Below are positions 19,678 to 29,711 of a DNA stretch of 64,000 bases, piece by piece; position 1 is the first letter of the stretch; every line of letters starts with the position of its first letter. Under the pieces are notes generated by a model that saw nothing but the letters and a program-made list of their open reading frames with translations, was not told where the DNA came from and made no database searches. Source of the stretch: Streptomyces roseicoloratus (lineage in GTDB: Bacteria; Actinomycetota; Actinomycetes; Streptomycetales; Streptomycetaceae); assembly GCF_004117935.1 (NCBI RefSeq), contig NZ_SDOY01000040.1:1-64000 (forward strand), read 5' to 3'. Position numbers and translations under genes: made by a program.

Positions 19678-20907
19678 GTGAGCAGCGACCCGTGGGGCCG
19701 CGTCGACGAGACGGGCACCGTGTACGTGCGTACGGCCGAGGGCGAGAAGGTCGTCGGATCGTGGCAGGCCGGCAGCCCCGAGGAGGCGCTGGCCTACTTC
19801 GAGCGCAAGTACGAGGGCCTGGTGGTCGAGATCGGCCTCCTCGAGAAGCGGGTGCGGACCACCGACCTGTCGGCCAAGGACGCGACGGCGGCCATCGAGC
19901 ACATCCGGCACCAGGTCGACGAGCACCACGCCGTCGGGGACCTGGCCGCGCTGGCCGCCCGTCTCGACAAGCTGACCGAGACGGTGGAGGCCCGCCGCGA
20001 GGAGCGCAAGGCCCAGAAGGCGAAGCAGGCCGACGAGGCGCGTTCCGCCAAGGAGGCCCTGGTCACCGAGGCCGAGGAGCTGGCGCAGAGCGAGCAGTGG
20101 CGCGCCGCGGGCGAGCGGCTGCGGGCCCTGGTGGACACCTGGAAGGGTCTGCCGCGGCTCGACCGCAAGTCCGACGACGAGCTGTGGCACCGCTTCTCGC
20201 ACGCCCGCTCGGCGTTCTCCAAGCGGCGCAAGGCCCACTTCGCGGCGCTCGACGCGCAGCGCGAGGAGGCCCGCAAGACCAAGGAGAAGCTGGTCGCCGA
20301 GGCCGAGGCGCTGTCGAACTCGACGGACTGGGGCGCGACGGCCGCCCGCTACCGCGAGCTGATGGCGGACTGGAAGGCGGCGGGCCGGGCCCAGCGCGAG
20401 CACGAGGACGACCTGTGGAACCGCTTCCGCGGCGCCCAGGACGTGTTCTTCGCGGCGCGCGGCGAGGTGTTCGCCGAGCGTGACGCCGAGCAGGTCGAGA
20501 ACCTCAAGCTGAAGGAGGAGCTCGCGACCGAGGCGGAGAAGCTGGTGCCGGTGACCGACCTGAAGGCCGCCCGTGCCGCCTTCCGCTCGATCAACGAGCG
20601 CTGGGAGGGCATCGGCCACGTGCCGCGCGACGCGCGCCCCAAGGTCGAGGGCCGGATGCACGCCGTGGAGCGGGCGATCCAGGAGGCCGAGGAGGCCGAG
20701 TGGCGCCGCACCAACCCGGAGGCGCGGGCGCGTGCCGCGGGTCTCACGGGCCAGCTCCAGGACGCGGTCGACAAGCTCCAGAAGCAGATCGACGCGGCCC
20801 GCGCGGCGGGCAACGACGCCAAGGCCGACAAGCTCGCCAGGGAGCTCGAGGGCCGTCAGGCGCTGCTCGACCAGGCGCTGAAGGGCCTGCAGGAGTTCGG
20901 CGGCTGA
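19678..20907 (+). CDS. DUF349 repeat protein
   Basis: The 409-residue protein starts at GTG 19678 after GAGGAGG. After an N-terminal segment (WGRVDETGTVYVRT...GSWQAGSPEEALAYFERKY) it is almost wholly alpha-helical and strongly charged, with three or more DUF349-type repeats of about 70 residues each containing a W-K-x-A/L-P/G motif (DTWKGLPRL, ADWKAAGRA, ERWEGIGHV) followed by a DxLWxRF-like element. DUF349 proteins are soluble and of uncertain function; nucleic-acid or ribosome binding is only a guess. It converges on relA, with a 20-bp stem terminator between them. Confidence 0.88.
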   Translation: MSSDPWGRVDETGTVYVRTAEGEKVVGSWQAGSPEEALAYFERKYEGLVVEIGLLEKRVRTTDLSAKDATAAIEHIRHQVDEHHAVGDLAALAARLDKLTETVEARREERKAQKAKQADEARSAKEALVTEAEELAQSEQWRAAGERLRALVDTWKGLPRLDRKSDDELWHRFSHARSAFSKRRKAHFAALDAQREEARKTKEKLVAEAEALSNSTDWGATAARYRELMADWKAAGRAQREHEDDLWNRFRGAQDVFFAARGEVFAERDAEQVENLKLKEELATEAEKLVPVTDLKAARAAFRSINERWEGIGHVPRDARPKVEGRMHAVERAIQEAEEAEWRRTNPEARARAAGLTGQLQDAVDKLQKQIDAARAAGNDAKADKLARELEGRQALLDQALKGLQEFGG

Positions 20908-20923
20908 CGCGGACCCCGTAGCG

Positions 20924-20967
20924 GTACGAGAAGGGCCCCCGGCCGGTGCCGGGGGCCCTTCTCGTAC
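20924..20967. terminator. 20-bp perfect stem between DUF349 gene and relA
   Basis: Arms 20924-20943 and 20948-20967 are exact complements around a 4-nt CGGT loop. It lies between two convergent stops and serves both strands. The stem is long and has no U-tract. Confidence 0.9.
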
Positions 20968-21010
20968 CCCTGGTGCCGCCCGCGTTACGGGCGGGGGCGC
21001 CGCACGCCCG

Positions 21011-23476
21011 CTACGGGCGCCGTGCGCTGGTGACGCGGTAGACGTCGTACACGCCCTCCACGCCGCGTACGGCCTTCAGGACGTGGCCCAGGTGCTTGGG
21101 GTCGCCCATCTCGAAGGTGAAGCGCGAGGTGGCCACCCGGTCGCGCGAGGTCTGGACGGCCGCCGACAGGATGTTGACGTGCTGGTCCGAGAGGACCCGG
21201 GTGACGTCGGACAGCAGCCGGGAGCGGTCCAGGGCCTCGACCTGGATGGCGACCAGGAAGACGGAGGACTGGGTGGGCGCCCACTCGACCTCCAGGATCC
21301 GCTCGGGCTCGCGGGACAGCGACTCGACGTTCACGCAGTCGCTGCGGTGCACGGAGACGCCGCTGCCGCGGGTGACGAAGCCGATGATCGGGTCGCCGGG
21401 CACCGGGGTGCAGCAGCGGGCCAGCTTCACCCAGACGTCCTCGACGCCCTTGACCACCACGCCCGGGTCCGAGCTGGAGCGGCGCTTGGTGCGGCCGCGG
21501 GCCGGCGGGTGGGTCTCGGCGATGTCCTCGGTCGCGGCCTCCTCGCCGCCGAGGGCCTGGACCAGCTTCTGCACGATGGACTGGGCCGTGACGTGGCCCT
21601 CGCCGATGGCCGCGTACAGCGAGGAGATGTCGGTGTACCGCATCTCGTGGGCGAGGGTGACGAGCGAGTCGCCGGTGAGGATGCGCTGGATCGGCAGGTT
21701 CTGCTTGCGCATGGCCCGCGCGATGGCGTCCTTGCCCTGCTCGATGGCCTCGTCGCGGCGCTCCTTGGAGAACCAGGCGCGGATCTTGTTGCGGGCGCGC
21801 GGGGACTTGACGAAGCCCAGCCAGTCCCGGGAGGGCCCGGCGCCGGCGGCCTTCGAGGTGAAGACCTCCACCAGGTCGCCGTTGTCGAGCGTCGACTCCA
21901 GCGGCACGAGGCGTCCGTTGACACGGGCGCCGATCGTGCGGTGGCCGACCTCGGTGTGGACGGCGTAGGCGAAGTCCACCGGGGTGGCGCCGGCGGGCAG
22001 CGCGATGACGTCGCCCTTCGGGGTGAAGACGAAGACCTCGTTGCGGGAGAGGTCGAAGCGCAGCGATTCCAGGAACTCCGAGGGGTCCTCGGTCTCCTTC
22101 TGCCAGTCGAGCAGCTGCCTCAGCCACGCCATGTCGTTGACGTGATCGTCCTTGCCGGCCTTCTTCGGCACGTCGGTGCGCACCTTGGAGGCGCCGGCGA
22201 CGGCCTCCTGCTTGTACTTCCAGTGGGCGGCGATGCCGTACTCGGCGCGGCGGTGCATGTCGAAGGTGCGGATCTGGAGCTCGACGGGCTTGCCGTTGGG
22301 TCCGATGACCGTCGTGTGCAGCGACTGGTACATGTTGAACTTCGGCATCGCGATGTAGTCCTTGAACCGGCCGGGGACCGGGTTCCATCGCGCGTGGACG
22401 GTGCCGAGGGCCGCGTAGCAGTCGCGGACGGTGTCCACGAGGACGCGGATGCCGACCAGGTCGTAGATCTCCGCGAAGTCACGGCCGCGGACGATCATCT
22501 TCTGGTAGACGCTGTAGTAGTGCTTCGGCCGGCCGGTGACGGTGGCCTTGATGCGGGCGGCCCGCAGGTCGGCCTGGACCTCGTCGGTCACTATCGCGAG
22601 GTACTCGTCGCGCTTGGGCGCGCGTTCGGCGACGAGCCGGACGATCTCGTCGTACATCTTGGGGTAGAGGATCGCGAAGGCGAGGTCCTCCAGCTCCCAC
22701 TTGATCGTGTTCATGCCCAGCCGGTGGGCCAGCGGGGCGTAGATCTCCAGGGTCTCGCGGGCCTTCTTCTCCTGCTTCTCCCGCTTGAGGTAGCGCATGG
22801 TGCGCATGTTGTGCAGGCGGTCGGCGAGCTTGATGACCAGGACCCTGGGGTCCTTGGCCATGGCGACGACCATCTTGCGGACGGTCTCGGCCTGCGCGGC
22901 CTCGCCGAACTTGACCTTGTCGAGCTTGGTGACGCCGTCGACGAGCAGGGCCACCTGGTCGCCGAAGTCGCGGCGGAGGTCCTCCAGGCCGTACTCGGTG
23001 TCCTCGACGGTGTCGTGGAGCAGTCCGGCCATGAGGGTCGCCGGGTCCATGCCGAGCTCGGCGAGGATCGTGGTGACGGCGAGCGGGTGGGTGATGTACG
23101 GGTCGCCGCTCTTGCGCTTCTGGCCGCGGTGCCAGCGCTCGGCGACCTGGTAGGCCCGCTCGATCTGGCGCAGCGTGGCGGTCTCGATCTTCGGGTCGTT
23201 GGAGCGGACGATCCGCAGCAGCGGTTCGAGGACCGGGTTGTACGGGGAGGAGCGCTGGACGCCGAGGCGGGCGAGGCGGGCGCGGACCCGGCTGGAGGAG
23301 CCGCCGGACCGGGCGGGCTGGGCCGGCGCGGGCCGGACGGACGGGGGCGGCGCGGGTGCCGCGGGCCGGGGCCTGGTCTCCGCGGGCGGGTTCTGGGGCG
23401 CGGCGGTGCTCGGCGCGGCCTGGTCGGCTCGCTTGTCGGGCTGCGCGGCGGAGAGTGGCTGGGCCTCGTCTGGCAA
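21011..23476 (-). CDS. relA: Bifunctional (p)ppGpp synthetase/hydrolase RelA (RSH)
   Basis: Makes and degrades (p)ppGpp in the stringent response. From the N-terminus: a Pro/Ala-rich tail (about 60 residues), the HD hydrolase domain ([15 protein letters not shown] with His154-Asp155), the synthetase domain ([37 protein letters not shown]), TGS, helical and zinc-finger-like domains, and a C-terminal ACT domain. Both HD and synthetase residues look intact. I chose TTG 23476 (LPDEAQPL) because GAGGAG lies five bases upstream; ATG 23527 has no ribosome site. The protein is 821 residues, close to other Streptomyces RelA. It follows apt, as in other actinobacteria. Confidence 0.95.
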   Translation of the reverse strand: MPDEAQPLSAAQPDKRADQAAPSTAAPQNPPAETRPRPAAPAPPPSVRPAPAQPARSGGSSSRVRARLARLGVQRSSPYNPVLEPLLRIVRSNDPKIETATLRQIERAYQVAERWHRGQKRKSGDPYITHPLAVTTILAELGMDPATLMAGLLHDTVEDTEYGLEDLRRDFGDQVALLVDGVTKLDKVKFGEAAQAETVRKMVVAMAKDPRVLVIKLADRLHNMRTMRYLKREKQEKKARETLEIYAPLAHRLGMNTIKWELEDLAFAILYPKMYDEIVRLVAERAPKRDEYLAIVTDEVQADLRAARIKATVTGRPKHYYSVYQKMIVRGRDFAEIYDLVGIRVLVDTVRDCYAALGTVHARWNPVPGRFKDYIAMPKFNMYQSLHTTVIGPNGKPVELQIRTFDMHRRAEYGIAAHWKYKQEAVAGASKVRTDVPKKAGKDDHVNDMAWLRQLLDWQKETEDPSEFLESLRFDLSRNEVFVFTPKGDVIALPAGATPVDFAYAVHTEVGHRTIGARVNGRLVPLESTLDNGDLVEVFTSKAAGAGPSRDWLGFVKSPRARNKIRAWFSKERRDEAIEQGKDAIARAMRKQNLPIQRILTGDSLVTLAHEMRYTDISSLYAAIGEGHVTAQSIVQKLVQALGGEEAATEDIAETHPPARGRTKRRSSSDPGVVVKGVEDVWVKLARCCTPVPGDPIIGFVTRGSGVSVHRSDCVNVESLSREPERILEVEWAPTQSSVFLVAIQVEALDRSRLLSDVTRVLSDQHVNILSAAVQTSRDRVATSRFTFEMGDPKHLGHVLKAVRGVEGVYDVYRVTSARRP

Positions 23477-23636
23477 GAGCGCTCCTCGTGCGTTCCCGGG
23501 TCCCCCGGTCAGGCCCGGAAAGGCCATGGTATCGAGCCGGAAGCCCGTGTGCTCACGCGGCTGAGGGCTGAGACGCGCCGCATGCGCGCCGGTGTCCCGC
23601 CCGGTTTCGCCGTTTCCGGGGTTGTCCGGAAAACGA

Positions 23637-23671
23637 CGGAGGCGGCCCGGGGAATTCCCGGGCCGCCTCCG
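23637..23671 (-). terminator. Hairpin after apt
   Basis: Perfect 15-bp inverted repeat (23637-23651, 23657-23671) with a 5-nt loop, 53 bp past the apt stop. It separates the sec-apt unit from relA, so relA probably has its own promoter in 23477-23636. Confidence 0.85.
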
Positions 23672-23723
23672 TGCCGGGTCCGGCGCCGCCGGCCGGGGTG
23701 GCCGGGCGGCGCGGGACGAGGGC

Positions 23724-24275
23724 TCAGACGGTGATGAGCGCGGTGAGCGGGGCTCCGTCCAGGGCGGGCTCGAGGCGGGCCCGGCCCGGCAGGAAGCCGA
23801 GCTCCATGAGGACGGCGACGCCGGCGACCTCGGCCCCGGCGCGCCGGATCAGGTCGATGGAGGCCTCGGCGGTGCCGCCGGTCGCGAGGACGTCGTCGAT
23901 GACCATGACGCGGTCGCCCGCGGCCAGGTCCTCGGCGTGCACCTCGATCTCGGCGGTGCCGTACTCCAGCTCGTACGCCTGCCGCAGGGTCGCCCCGGGC
24001 AGCTTCCCGGCCTTGCGGACCGGGATGAAGCCGAGGCCCGCGCGGACGGCGACCGGCGCGGCCAGGATGAAGCCGCGGGCCTCCAGGCCGGCGATCTTCG
24101 TCGCGCCGTGCGCGGTGCACAGCCCGGCGAGGGTGTCGGTGAGGACGGCGAACGCCTCCGGGTCCGCGAGCAGCGGGGTGATGTCCTTGAACAGCACCCC
24201 GGGCTTCGGGTAGTCGGGGACGTCCCGGATGCGGCTGAGGAGCAGCTCCGTGGTGCCGTGGGCCTCGGCGGTCAT
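23724..24275 (-). CDS. apt: Adenine phosphoribosyltransferase
   Basis: Salvages adenine to AMP with PRPP. The 183-residue protein shows [11 protein letters not shown], the PRPP-binding [16 protein letters not shown], and PVRKAGKLP of the flexible loop. ATG 24275 overlaps the secF stop (ATGA). The order secD-secF-apt-relA is conserved in actinobacteria, placing purine salvage next to (p)ppGpp metabolism. A hairpin follows the stop. Confidence 0.95.
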   Translation of the reverse strand: MTAEAHGTTELLLSRIRDVPDYPKPGVLFKDITPLLADPEAFAVLTDTLAGLCTAHGATKIAGLEARGFILAAPVAVRAGLGFIPVRKAGKLPGATLRQAYELEYGTAEIEVHAEDLAAGDRVMVIDDVLATGGTAEASIDLIRRAGAEVAGVAVLMELGFLPGRARLEPALDGAPLTALITV

Positions 24276-25348
24276 CCGCGCCGTCCCGAGGAGCGGCCGC
24301 GGCGGCCGCGCTGGCCGACGACGGCCGGCTCGGCGTCGGAGCCGAGCGCGTCGGCGGCGACCGGGTCCTCGCCCTTGGCGGCGTCGGAGGCCCGCTTCGC
24401 CAGGACGCGCTTCTTCAGGGCCTTCATCGCCGGCTCGCGCTCCTTGAGGTCGGCGACCAGCGGGGTGGCGATGAAGATCGACGAGTAGGCACCGGCGGCG
24501 AGACCCACGAACAGCGACAGCGAGATGTCGTTGAGCATGCCCGCGCCGAGGACGCCGCCGCCGATGAAGAGCAGACCGGCGACCGGGAGCAGCGCCACGA
24601 CCGTGGTGTTGATCGACCGGACCAGGGTGCTGTTGATCGAGCGGTTGGCGATGTCGCTGTACGTCCAGCGGGTCTGCTTGGTGATGTCCTTCGTCTGCTC
24701 CTTGAGCGAGTCGAAGACGACGACCGTGTCGTAGAGCGAGTAACCGAGGATCGTCAGCAGACCGATGACCGTTCCGACCGTGACCTCGAAGCCGACCAGC
24801 GAGTAGATGCCGACGGTGATGGTGAGGTCGTGGATCAGCGCGACGAGCGCCGCGAGGGCCATCCGCCACTCGAAGGCGATGGCGAGGTAGATCACCACGA
24901 GGATCATGAAGACCCCCAGGCCCGTCCAGGCCTTGGTGGCGATCTGCTCACCCCAGCTGGGGCCGACGAGCTCCGCCGCGATCTTCGCCTCGGGGAGGTT
25001 CATCTCCTTGGCGAGCTCCGCGCGGACCTGGTCGGACTTGGCGGTGTCGAGGCCGCCGACCTGGATGCGCAGGGTGCCGTTGCCGAGCTGCTGGACGATG
25101 GCGTCGTGGCCGGAGGCCTCTTCCGCGTACTCCGTGGCCTGGCTGACGGAGACGTCCGTCTTCGGGGTGGTGAAGACGGCACCGCCCTGGAACTCGATGC
25201 CCATGTTCAGGCCGCGCACCGCGAGGGCGACGATGGCCGTGATGGTGATCAGGATCGAGAGGCCGTACCAGATACGGCGGTTGCCGATGAAGTCGTAACC
25301 GACCTCACCGCGGTGGAGTCGGGCGCCGAGATCGCCGAGCTTCGACAT
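24272..25348 (-). CDS. secF: Protein translocase subunit SecF
   Basis: Membrane partner of SecD that helps late steps of Sec export using the proton gradient. The 358-residue protein has the N-terminal cytoplasmic GEVGYDFIGNRR, the first helix followed by GIEFQGG, and five further helices with GYSLYDTVVVFD and SINTTVVALLPV. The start ATG at 25348 has GGAGG upstream and lies one base from the secD stop. The C-terminus is a long charged tail with KKRVLAKRASDAAKGEDP, cytoplasmic and variable. Confidence 0.95.
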   Translation of the reverse strand: MSKLGDLGARLHRGEVGYDFIGNRRIWYGLSILITITAIVALAVRGLNMGIEFQGGAVFTTPKTDVSVSQATEYAEEASGHDAIVQQLGNGTLRIQVGGLDTAKSDQVRAELAKEMNLPEAKIAAELVGPSWGEQIATKAWTGLGVFMILVVIYLAIAFEWRMALAALVALIHDLTITVGIYSLVGFEVTVGTVIGLLTILGYSLYDTVVVFDSLKEQTKDITKQTRWTYSDIANRSINSTLVRSINTTVVALLPVAGLLFIGGGVLGAGMLNDISLSLFVGLAAGAYSSIFIATPLVADLKEREPAMKALKKRVLAKRASDAAKGEDPVAADALGSDAEPAVVGQRGRRGRSSGRRG

Positions 25349-25349
25349 C

Positions 25350-27137
25350 TCACGCCTCCTTCGGTTCGACGGAGCCAGCGGCAGGGGCGGACGGACGGCG
25401 GGTGCGGCGCAGCGGCGGCTTGGCACCGAGGCTCTTCGGGTCGAGGCCGGACCACTTGTGGCCGTTGCCGAAGAACCTGGTGCGGGCGAGGAGCGTCATC
25501 ACCGGCTTGGTGAAGAGGAACACCACCACGATGTCGAGGAGCGTGGTCAGGCCGAGCGTGAACGCGAAGCCCTGGACCTTGCCGACGGTGACGACGAACA
25601 GCACCGCGGCGGCGAGGAACGACACGAAGTCGGACACCAGGATGGTGCGCCGGGCCCGCGGCCAGGCGCGCTCGACGGCCGGACGCAGGGTGCGGCCCTC
25701 GCGGATCTCGTCGCGGATGCGTTCGAAGTAGACGATGAACGAGTCCGCCGTGATGCCGATGGCCACGATGGCACCGCAGACGGCCGGCAGGTTCAGCGCG
25801 AAGCCGATGGCCGGGCCGAGCAGGGCCATGATCACGTAGGTGAGCAGGGCGGAGACGCCGAGGCTGAGGATCGCCACGAACGACAGGCCGCGGTAGTAGA
25901 CCACCAGGTAGAGGATGACCAGGCCGAGGCCGATGGCACCGGCGATCAGACCCGCCTCGAGCTGTTCGCCGCCGAGGGCGGCGGTGACGGTGTCGACGCT
26001 CTGGGTCTCGAAGGACAGCGGCAGGGCACCGTACGACAGGATGTTGCCGAGGTCCTGGGCCGTCTCCTGGGTGAAGCTGCCGGAGATCTCGGCGCTGGCG
26101 CTCAGGGTCTGGCGCACGGACGGGGCGGAGACCACGTCGCCGTCGAGGACGATCGCGAAGCGGTTCTGCGGGTCGGCCTGCTGCGAGAGCTTGCCGGTGA
26201 TCTTCTGGAACTTCTTCGAGCCCTCGCCCGTGAAGTCCATGGTCACGATCCACATGCCGCGCTGCTGGTCGAAGACGCCCTGGGCGTCGTCGACGTCCTT
26301 GCCGTCGACCTCGGCCGGGCCGAGCAGGTACTTCGACCAGATGCCGGGCGCGTCCTCGCCGCAGGCAATCGTGGGCTCGGTGGCCTTGACGCCCTGGCCG
26401 ACGGCGGCGCGCTGCTTCGGGTCGAGGCAGTTGAGCGTGGCGAACTTCTGCTGCAGGGCCTCGGTGGCGGCGTCACCCGTCGGCGCCGGGCTCGGCGTCG
26501 AGGACGCCTTCGGCGACGCGGAGGAGCTCGCGGTCGGCGTGGGGCTCGGGGCCTTCAGCGCCTCGCTGACGGCACGGCCCTGGCTGGTGGCGGTGGCCGT
26601 CGGGGTGGCGGACTTCTCGTCCTTGCCCTTGTCGTCCTTGCCCTTGTCGGCGGTGGCGCCGGAGGGCTTCGCGGACGGCGTGGCCGTGCCGCTCGGGGTG
26701 GCGCTGGGGTTCGGCGCGGGCTGGTCGGCGGCGGCGACGGCCAGGACCGGGCGGAAGTACAGCTGGGCGGTGGTACCGACCTGCTCGCGAGCCTGCTTCT
26801 CGTTCGTCCCCTTGGGGATGTTCACGATGATGTTCTCGCGGCCCTGCGTCTGGACCTCGGCCTCGGACACACCCAGACCGTTGACGCGGCGCTCGATGAT
26901 GCCGACCGCCGTGTTCATGTTGGTCTCGTTGACGGCGGACTCCTGTCCGGGCTCCGCCTTCGCCTTGAGCGTGATCGACGTGCCGCCGGCGAGGTCGATG
27001 CCCAGGCGCGGGGTGGTGTGCCCCGACCAGAACATGCCGCCGGTGAGCGCGACCATGGCGATCAGAATGAGTGCCAGGGCGCGGCCCGGCCGGCTCTGGC
27101 CCCCCGCCGGCCTTCGGCCCTTCTTCGGTGCTGCCAC
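25350..27137 (-). CDS. secD: Protein translocase subunit SecD
   Basis: The 595-residue membrane protein starts at GTG 27137 (VAAPKKGRRP) after GGGAGA; a GTG at 27194 lacks a ribosome site. It has one N-terminal helix, then LGIDLAGGTSITL, a large periplasmic region, and five C-terminal helices with the conserved FAIVLDGDVVSAP, NILSYGALPL and GITADSFIVYFERIRDE. An insert of about 120 residues in the first periplasmic part is very rich in Pro, Ser, Thr, Ala and Lys (PNPSATPSGTATPSAKPSG), typical of Streptomyces SecD. It is followed at once by secF. Confidence 0.95.
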   Translation of the reverse strand: MAAPKKGRRPAGGQSRPGRALALILIAMVALTGGMFWSGHTTPRLGIDLAGGTSITLKAKAEPGQESAVNETNMNTAVGIIERRVNGLGVSEAEVQTQGRENIIVNIPKGTNEKQAREQVGTTAQLYFRPVLAVAAADQPAPNPSATPSGTATPSAKPSGATADKGKDDKGKDEKSATPTATATSQGRAVSEALKAPSPTPTASSSASPKASSTPSPAPTGDAATEALQQKFATLNCLDPKQRAAVGQGVKATEPTIACGEDAPGIWSKYLLGPAEVDGKDVDDAQGVFDQQRGMWIVTMDFTGEGSKKFQKITGKLSQQADPQNRFAIVLDGDVVSAPSVRQTLSASAEISGSFTQETAQDLGNILSYGALPLSFETQSVDTVTAALGGEQLEAGLIAGAIGLGLVILYLVVYYRGLSFVAILSLGVSALLTYVIMALLGPAIGFALNLPAVCGAIVAIGITADSFIVYFERIRDEIREGRTLRPAVERAWPRARRTILVSDFVSFLAAAVLFVVTVGKVQGFAFTLGLTTLLDIVVVFLFTKPVMTLLARTRFFGNGHKWSGLDPKSLGAKPPLRRTRRPSAPAAGSVEPKEA

Positions 27138-27236
27138 CTGTCGTTTCTCCCTGTCCAAACCGCCCCCGCGCCGGTTTGGGCGGGCGGCGGCCACGAAAAG
27201 TGTGTGGGGACCTGCCCCCGCAGACGTGAAACCGGT

Positions 27237-27277
27237 CCGGGGCGGCGGACGCCTGTGGGCGTCCGCGACCGCCCCGG
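27237..27277 (-). terminator. Hairpin between yajC and secD
   Basis: Arms CCGGGGCGG+CGGACGCC (27237-27253) pair with GGCGTCCG+CCGCCCCGG (27258-27265, 27269-27277) with a 3-nt bulge. It starts just past the yajC stop, between two genes of the same complex, so partial termination or mRNA protection rather than a full stop is likely. Confidence 0.5.
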
Positions 27278-27282
27278 GGCGA

Positions 27283-27741
27283 TTACTTCGCCTCGGTCTC
27301 CCCGTCGGCCTTGCCGTCCTTCTCGACCTCGGAGTCCGCCGCGGGCGCGGCGTCCTTCTTGGTCAGGTCGGCCTTGGCCGCCCCCTCCTGGCCGTCGGCG
27401 GCGTCGGCGTCCCCGGTGAGCGAGGAGGCGTCGTCAGGAACGACGGTGTCGGTGTCGTCGTCGCCGTGGACGATCCGGTTGTACTCGGCGTCTTCGAGCA
27501 CCGCGCCGATCGCGTTCTTGGCGTAGACGGCGTGCACGCCGGGCGCGACCTCGAGGAGGACGGTCTCGTCGCCGACCTCCTTGACGGTGGCGTACATCCC
27601 CCCGATGGTGCGTACGCCGGTGCCGGGCTGCATCTGGTTGCGCATCTCCGCCGCCTGCGCCTGCTTCTTCTTCGCAGAGCGGGTCATCAGGAACATGGCC
27701 CCGATGAGGACGATGAAGGGGAGGAGGGTCACGAGGTTCAC
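27283..27741 (-). CDS. yajC: Preprotein translocase subunit YajC
   Basis: Small accessory of the SecDF complex. GTG 27741 (VNLVTLLPFIVLIGAMF) follows GAAGGAAA. The 152-residue protein has one N-terminal helix, the family segment TRSAKKKQAQAAEMRNQMQPGTGVRTIGGMYATV, and an acidic C-terminal extension with many Asp, Ala and Lys residues that is longer than in E. coli. It lies upstream of secD in the conserved ruvB-yajC-secD-secF order. Confidence 0.93.
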   Translation of the reverse strand: MNLVTLLPFIVLIGAMFLMTRSAKKKQAQAAEMRNQMQPGTGVRTIGGMYATVKEVGDETVLLEVAPGVHAVYAKNAIGAVLEDAEYNRIVHGDDDTDTVVPDDASSLTGDADAADGQEGAAKADLTKKDAAPAADSEVEKDGKADGETEAK

Positions 27742-27917
27742 GGGACGGGTTTCCTTCGCACGGTCGCGGAGAGAAACCGCGGCCTGATCTTCGGGGGTGG
27801 GTACGCCGACCAGAAAGGGCGGCATCGGCGGAGTCTAGGCGAGTCCGCATCGATGGAACAACGCCCAGCATCGCACCGTGGTTCCGGACGGGGCGACTAT
27901 CCGCGCCGTCACCGTCG

Positions 27918-29018
27918 TCACATCCCGAACAGCCCGCCTTGTCCGCTTCCGCCGCGGGCCGCCCCGCCGCCGCCCGCCGCGCCCGGGCCCGCTGCCTGCG
28001 GCGGAACCAGTCCGAGGTGGGCCCAGGCGGCGGGAGTGGCGACGCGGCCACGGGGAGTGCGGGCGAGCAGTCCTTCCCGTACGAGGAAGGGCTCGGCGAC
28101 CTCCTCGACGGTCTCGCGCTCCTCCCCCACCGCCACCGCGAGGGTGGACAGGCCGACCGGTCCGCCGCCGAAGAGCTTGAGCAGCGCCTCGAGGACGCCG
28201 CGGTCGAGCCGGTCGAGACCGCGGCTGTCGACCTCGTACACGCCGAGGGCGGCCGCGGCGACCTCCCGGGTGATCACTCCGTCGGCCTCGACCTGGGCGT
28301 AGTCGCGGACGCGGCGGAGCAACCGGTTGGCGATGCGGGGCGTGCCGCGGGAGCGGCCGGCGATCTCGGCGGCGCCGTCGGTGTCGATCTCGACGTCGAG
28401 GAGTCCGGCGGAGCGGCGGACCACCCGCTCCAGCTCGTGCGGCTCGTAGAACTCCATGTGCGCGGTGAAGCCGAAGCGGTCGCGCAGCGGCGGCGGCAGC
28501 AGTCCGGCCCGGGTGGTGGCGCCGACCAGGGTGAACGGGGGCAGATCCAGGGGAATGGCGGTGGCACCGGGGCCCTTGCCGACGATGACGTCGACGCGGA
28601 AGTCCTCCATCGCCATGTAGAGCATCTCCTCGGCGGGCCGGGACATCCGGTGGATCTCGTCGAGGAAGAGGATCTCGCCCTCCTGGAGGGAGGACAGGAT
28701 GGCGGCGAGGTCGCCGGCGTGCTGGATGGCGGGGCCGCTGGTGATCCTGATCGGGGCGTTCATCTCCGCCGCGATGATCATCGAGAGGGTGGTCTTGCCG
28801 AGGCCGGGGGCGCCGGAGAGCAGCACGTGGTCGGCGGTGGCGCCGCGCTGGCGGGCGGCCTTGAGGACGAGGTCGAGCTGCTGGCGGACCTTCTCCTGGC
28901 CGATGAACTCGCCGAGGTCCTTGGGGCGCAGCGCGGCCTCCACGGCCTGGTCGTCGCCCTCGGCGGCGGCGCCGACGATGCGCTCCTCGACGGGGCTGCT
29001 GTCGTCGTCCCAGTTCAC
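27918..29018 (-). CDS. ruvB: Holliday junction DNA helicase RuvB
   Basis: Hexameric motor for branch migration with RuvA. The 366-residue AAA+ ATPase has GAPGLGKTT (69-77), LFLDEIHR near 120, sensor 1 [10 protein letters not shown] and the Arg-finger region [13 protein letters not shown] ([10 protein letters not shown]). The C-terminal winged helix ends in KGLLART-like [14 protein letters not shown]. The last 30 residues are a Gly/Ala-rich tail. The start is GTG 29018, 60 bp after ruvA. Confidence 0.96.
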   Translation of the reverse strand: MNWDDDSSPVEERIVGAAAEGDDQAVEAALRPKDLGEFIGQEKVRQQLDLVLKAARQRGATADHVLLSGAPGLGKTTLSMIIAAEMNAPIRITSGPAIQHAGDLAAILSSLQEGEILFLDEIHRMSRPAEEMLYMAMEDFRVDVIVGKGPGATAIPLDLPPFTLVGATTRAGLLPPPLRDRFGFTAHMEFYEPHELERVVRRSAGLLDVEIDTDGAAEIAGRSRGTPRIANRLLRRVRDYAQVEADGVITREVAAAALGVYEVDSRGLDRLDRGVLEALLKLFGGGPVGLSTLAVAVGEERETVEEVAEPFLVREGLLARTPRGRVATPAAWAHLGLVPPQAAGPGAAGGGGAARGGSGQGGLFGM

Positions 29019-29078
29019 GATGGTCTGCCTTCTCGTCGTGCTTCTCGTGGCGTGCGGTGGTCGGGGGCGCGGCCCGCG

Positions 29079-29711
29079 TCAGCGGGCGCGGCTCAGGGTC
29101 TGCAGGGCCGCACGCAGGAGCTGCGGGACGGGCGCGGAGCCGGTCTCGGCGATCGCGGCCTCGGCCTGCGGGGTGACGGCGGCGACCGCCTCGTCCGCCT
29201 CCCGGCTCGCGTAGCCGAGACCGATGAGCGCGGCGGAGAGCTGTTCGGTCCAGGGCGCGGGGCCGGCGGCGACGGCGCGCTGCTGCCCGACCAGGCCGCT
29301 GGTGCCGAGCGGCTGCCCCAGCTTGTCCTTCAGCTCCAGCAGCAGCTTCTGGGCGCCCTTCTTGCCGATGCCGGGGACGGCGGTCAGCGCCTTCTCGTCG
29401 CCGGTGGACACGGCGAGCCGCAGCGCGTCCGGCGAGTGGACGCCCAGCATCGCCTGGGCCAGCCTCGGCCCGACGCCGCTCGCGGTCTGCAGCAGCTCGA
29501 AGACCTGGCGCTCGTCGTCGTCGGCGAAGCCGTACAGGGTCAGTGAGTCCTCCCGGACGACCAGGGAGGTGGCGAGGCGGGCGTGCTCGCCGACGCGGAG
29601 TCCGGCGATGGTGTCCGGCGTGCACTGGACGGCCATCCCGACGCCGCCGACCTCGACGACGGCGGTCGTGGGGGCGAGGGCGGCCACCGGGCCGCTGACG
29701 AAGGCGATCAT
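29079..29711 (-). CDS. ruvA: Holliday junction DNA helicase RuvA
   Basis: Binds four-way junctions and loads RuvB. The 210-residue protein shows the N-terminal OB domain ([12 protein letters not shown]), the two helix-hairpin-helix motifs ([27 protein letters not shown]) and the C-terminal RuvB-binding domain ([16 protein letters not shown]). ATG 29711 overlaps the ruvC stop (ATGA). The operon order is ruvC-ruvA-ruvB. Confidence 0.96.
   Translation of the reverse strand: MIAFVSGPVAALAPTTAVVEVGGVGMAVQCTPDTIAGLRVGEHARLATSLVVREDSLTLYGFADDDERQVFELLQTASGVGPRLAQAMLGVHSPDALRLAVSTGDEKALTAVPGIGKKGAQKLLLELKDKLGQPLGTSGLVGQQRAVAAGPAPWTEQLSAALIGLGYASREADEAVAAVTPQAEAAIAETGSAPVPQLLRAALQTLSRAR

Noticed and set aside
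25350..28300. Long open frames on the strand opposite secD, yajC and ruvB
   Set aside because: They are antisense shadows caused by high G+C third positions; translations are Ala/Arg/Gly/Asp-rich without domains, and the leftward genes have complete motifs.
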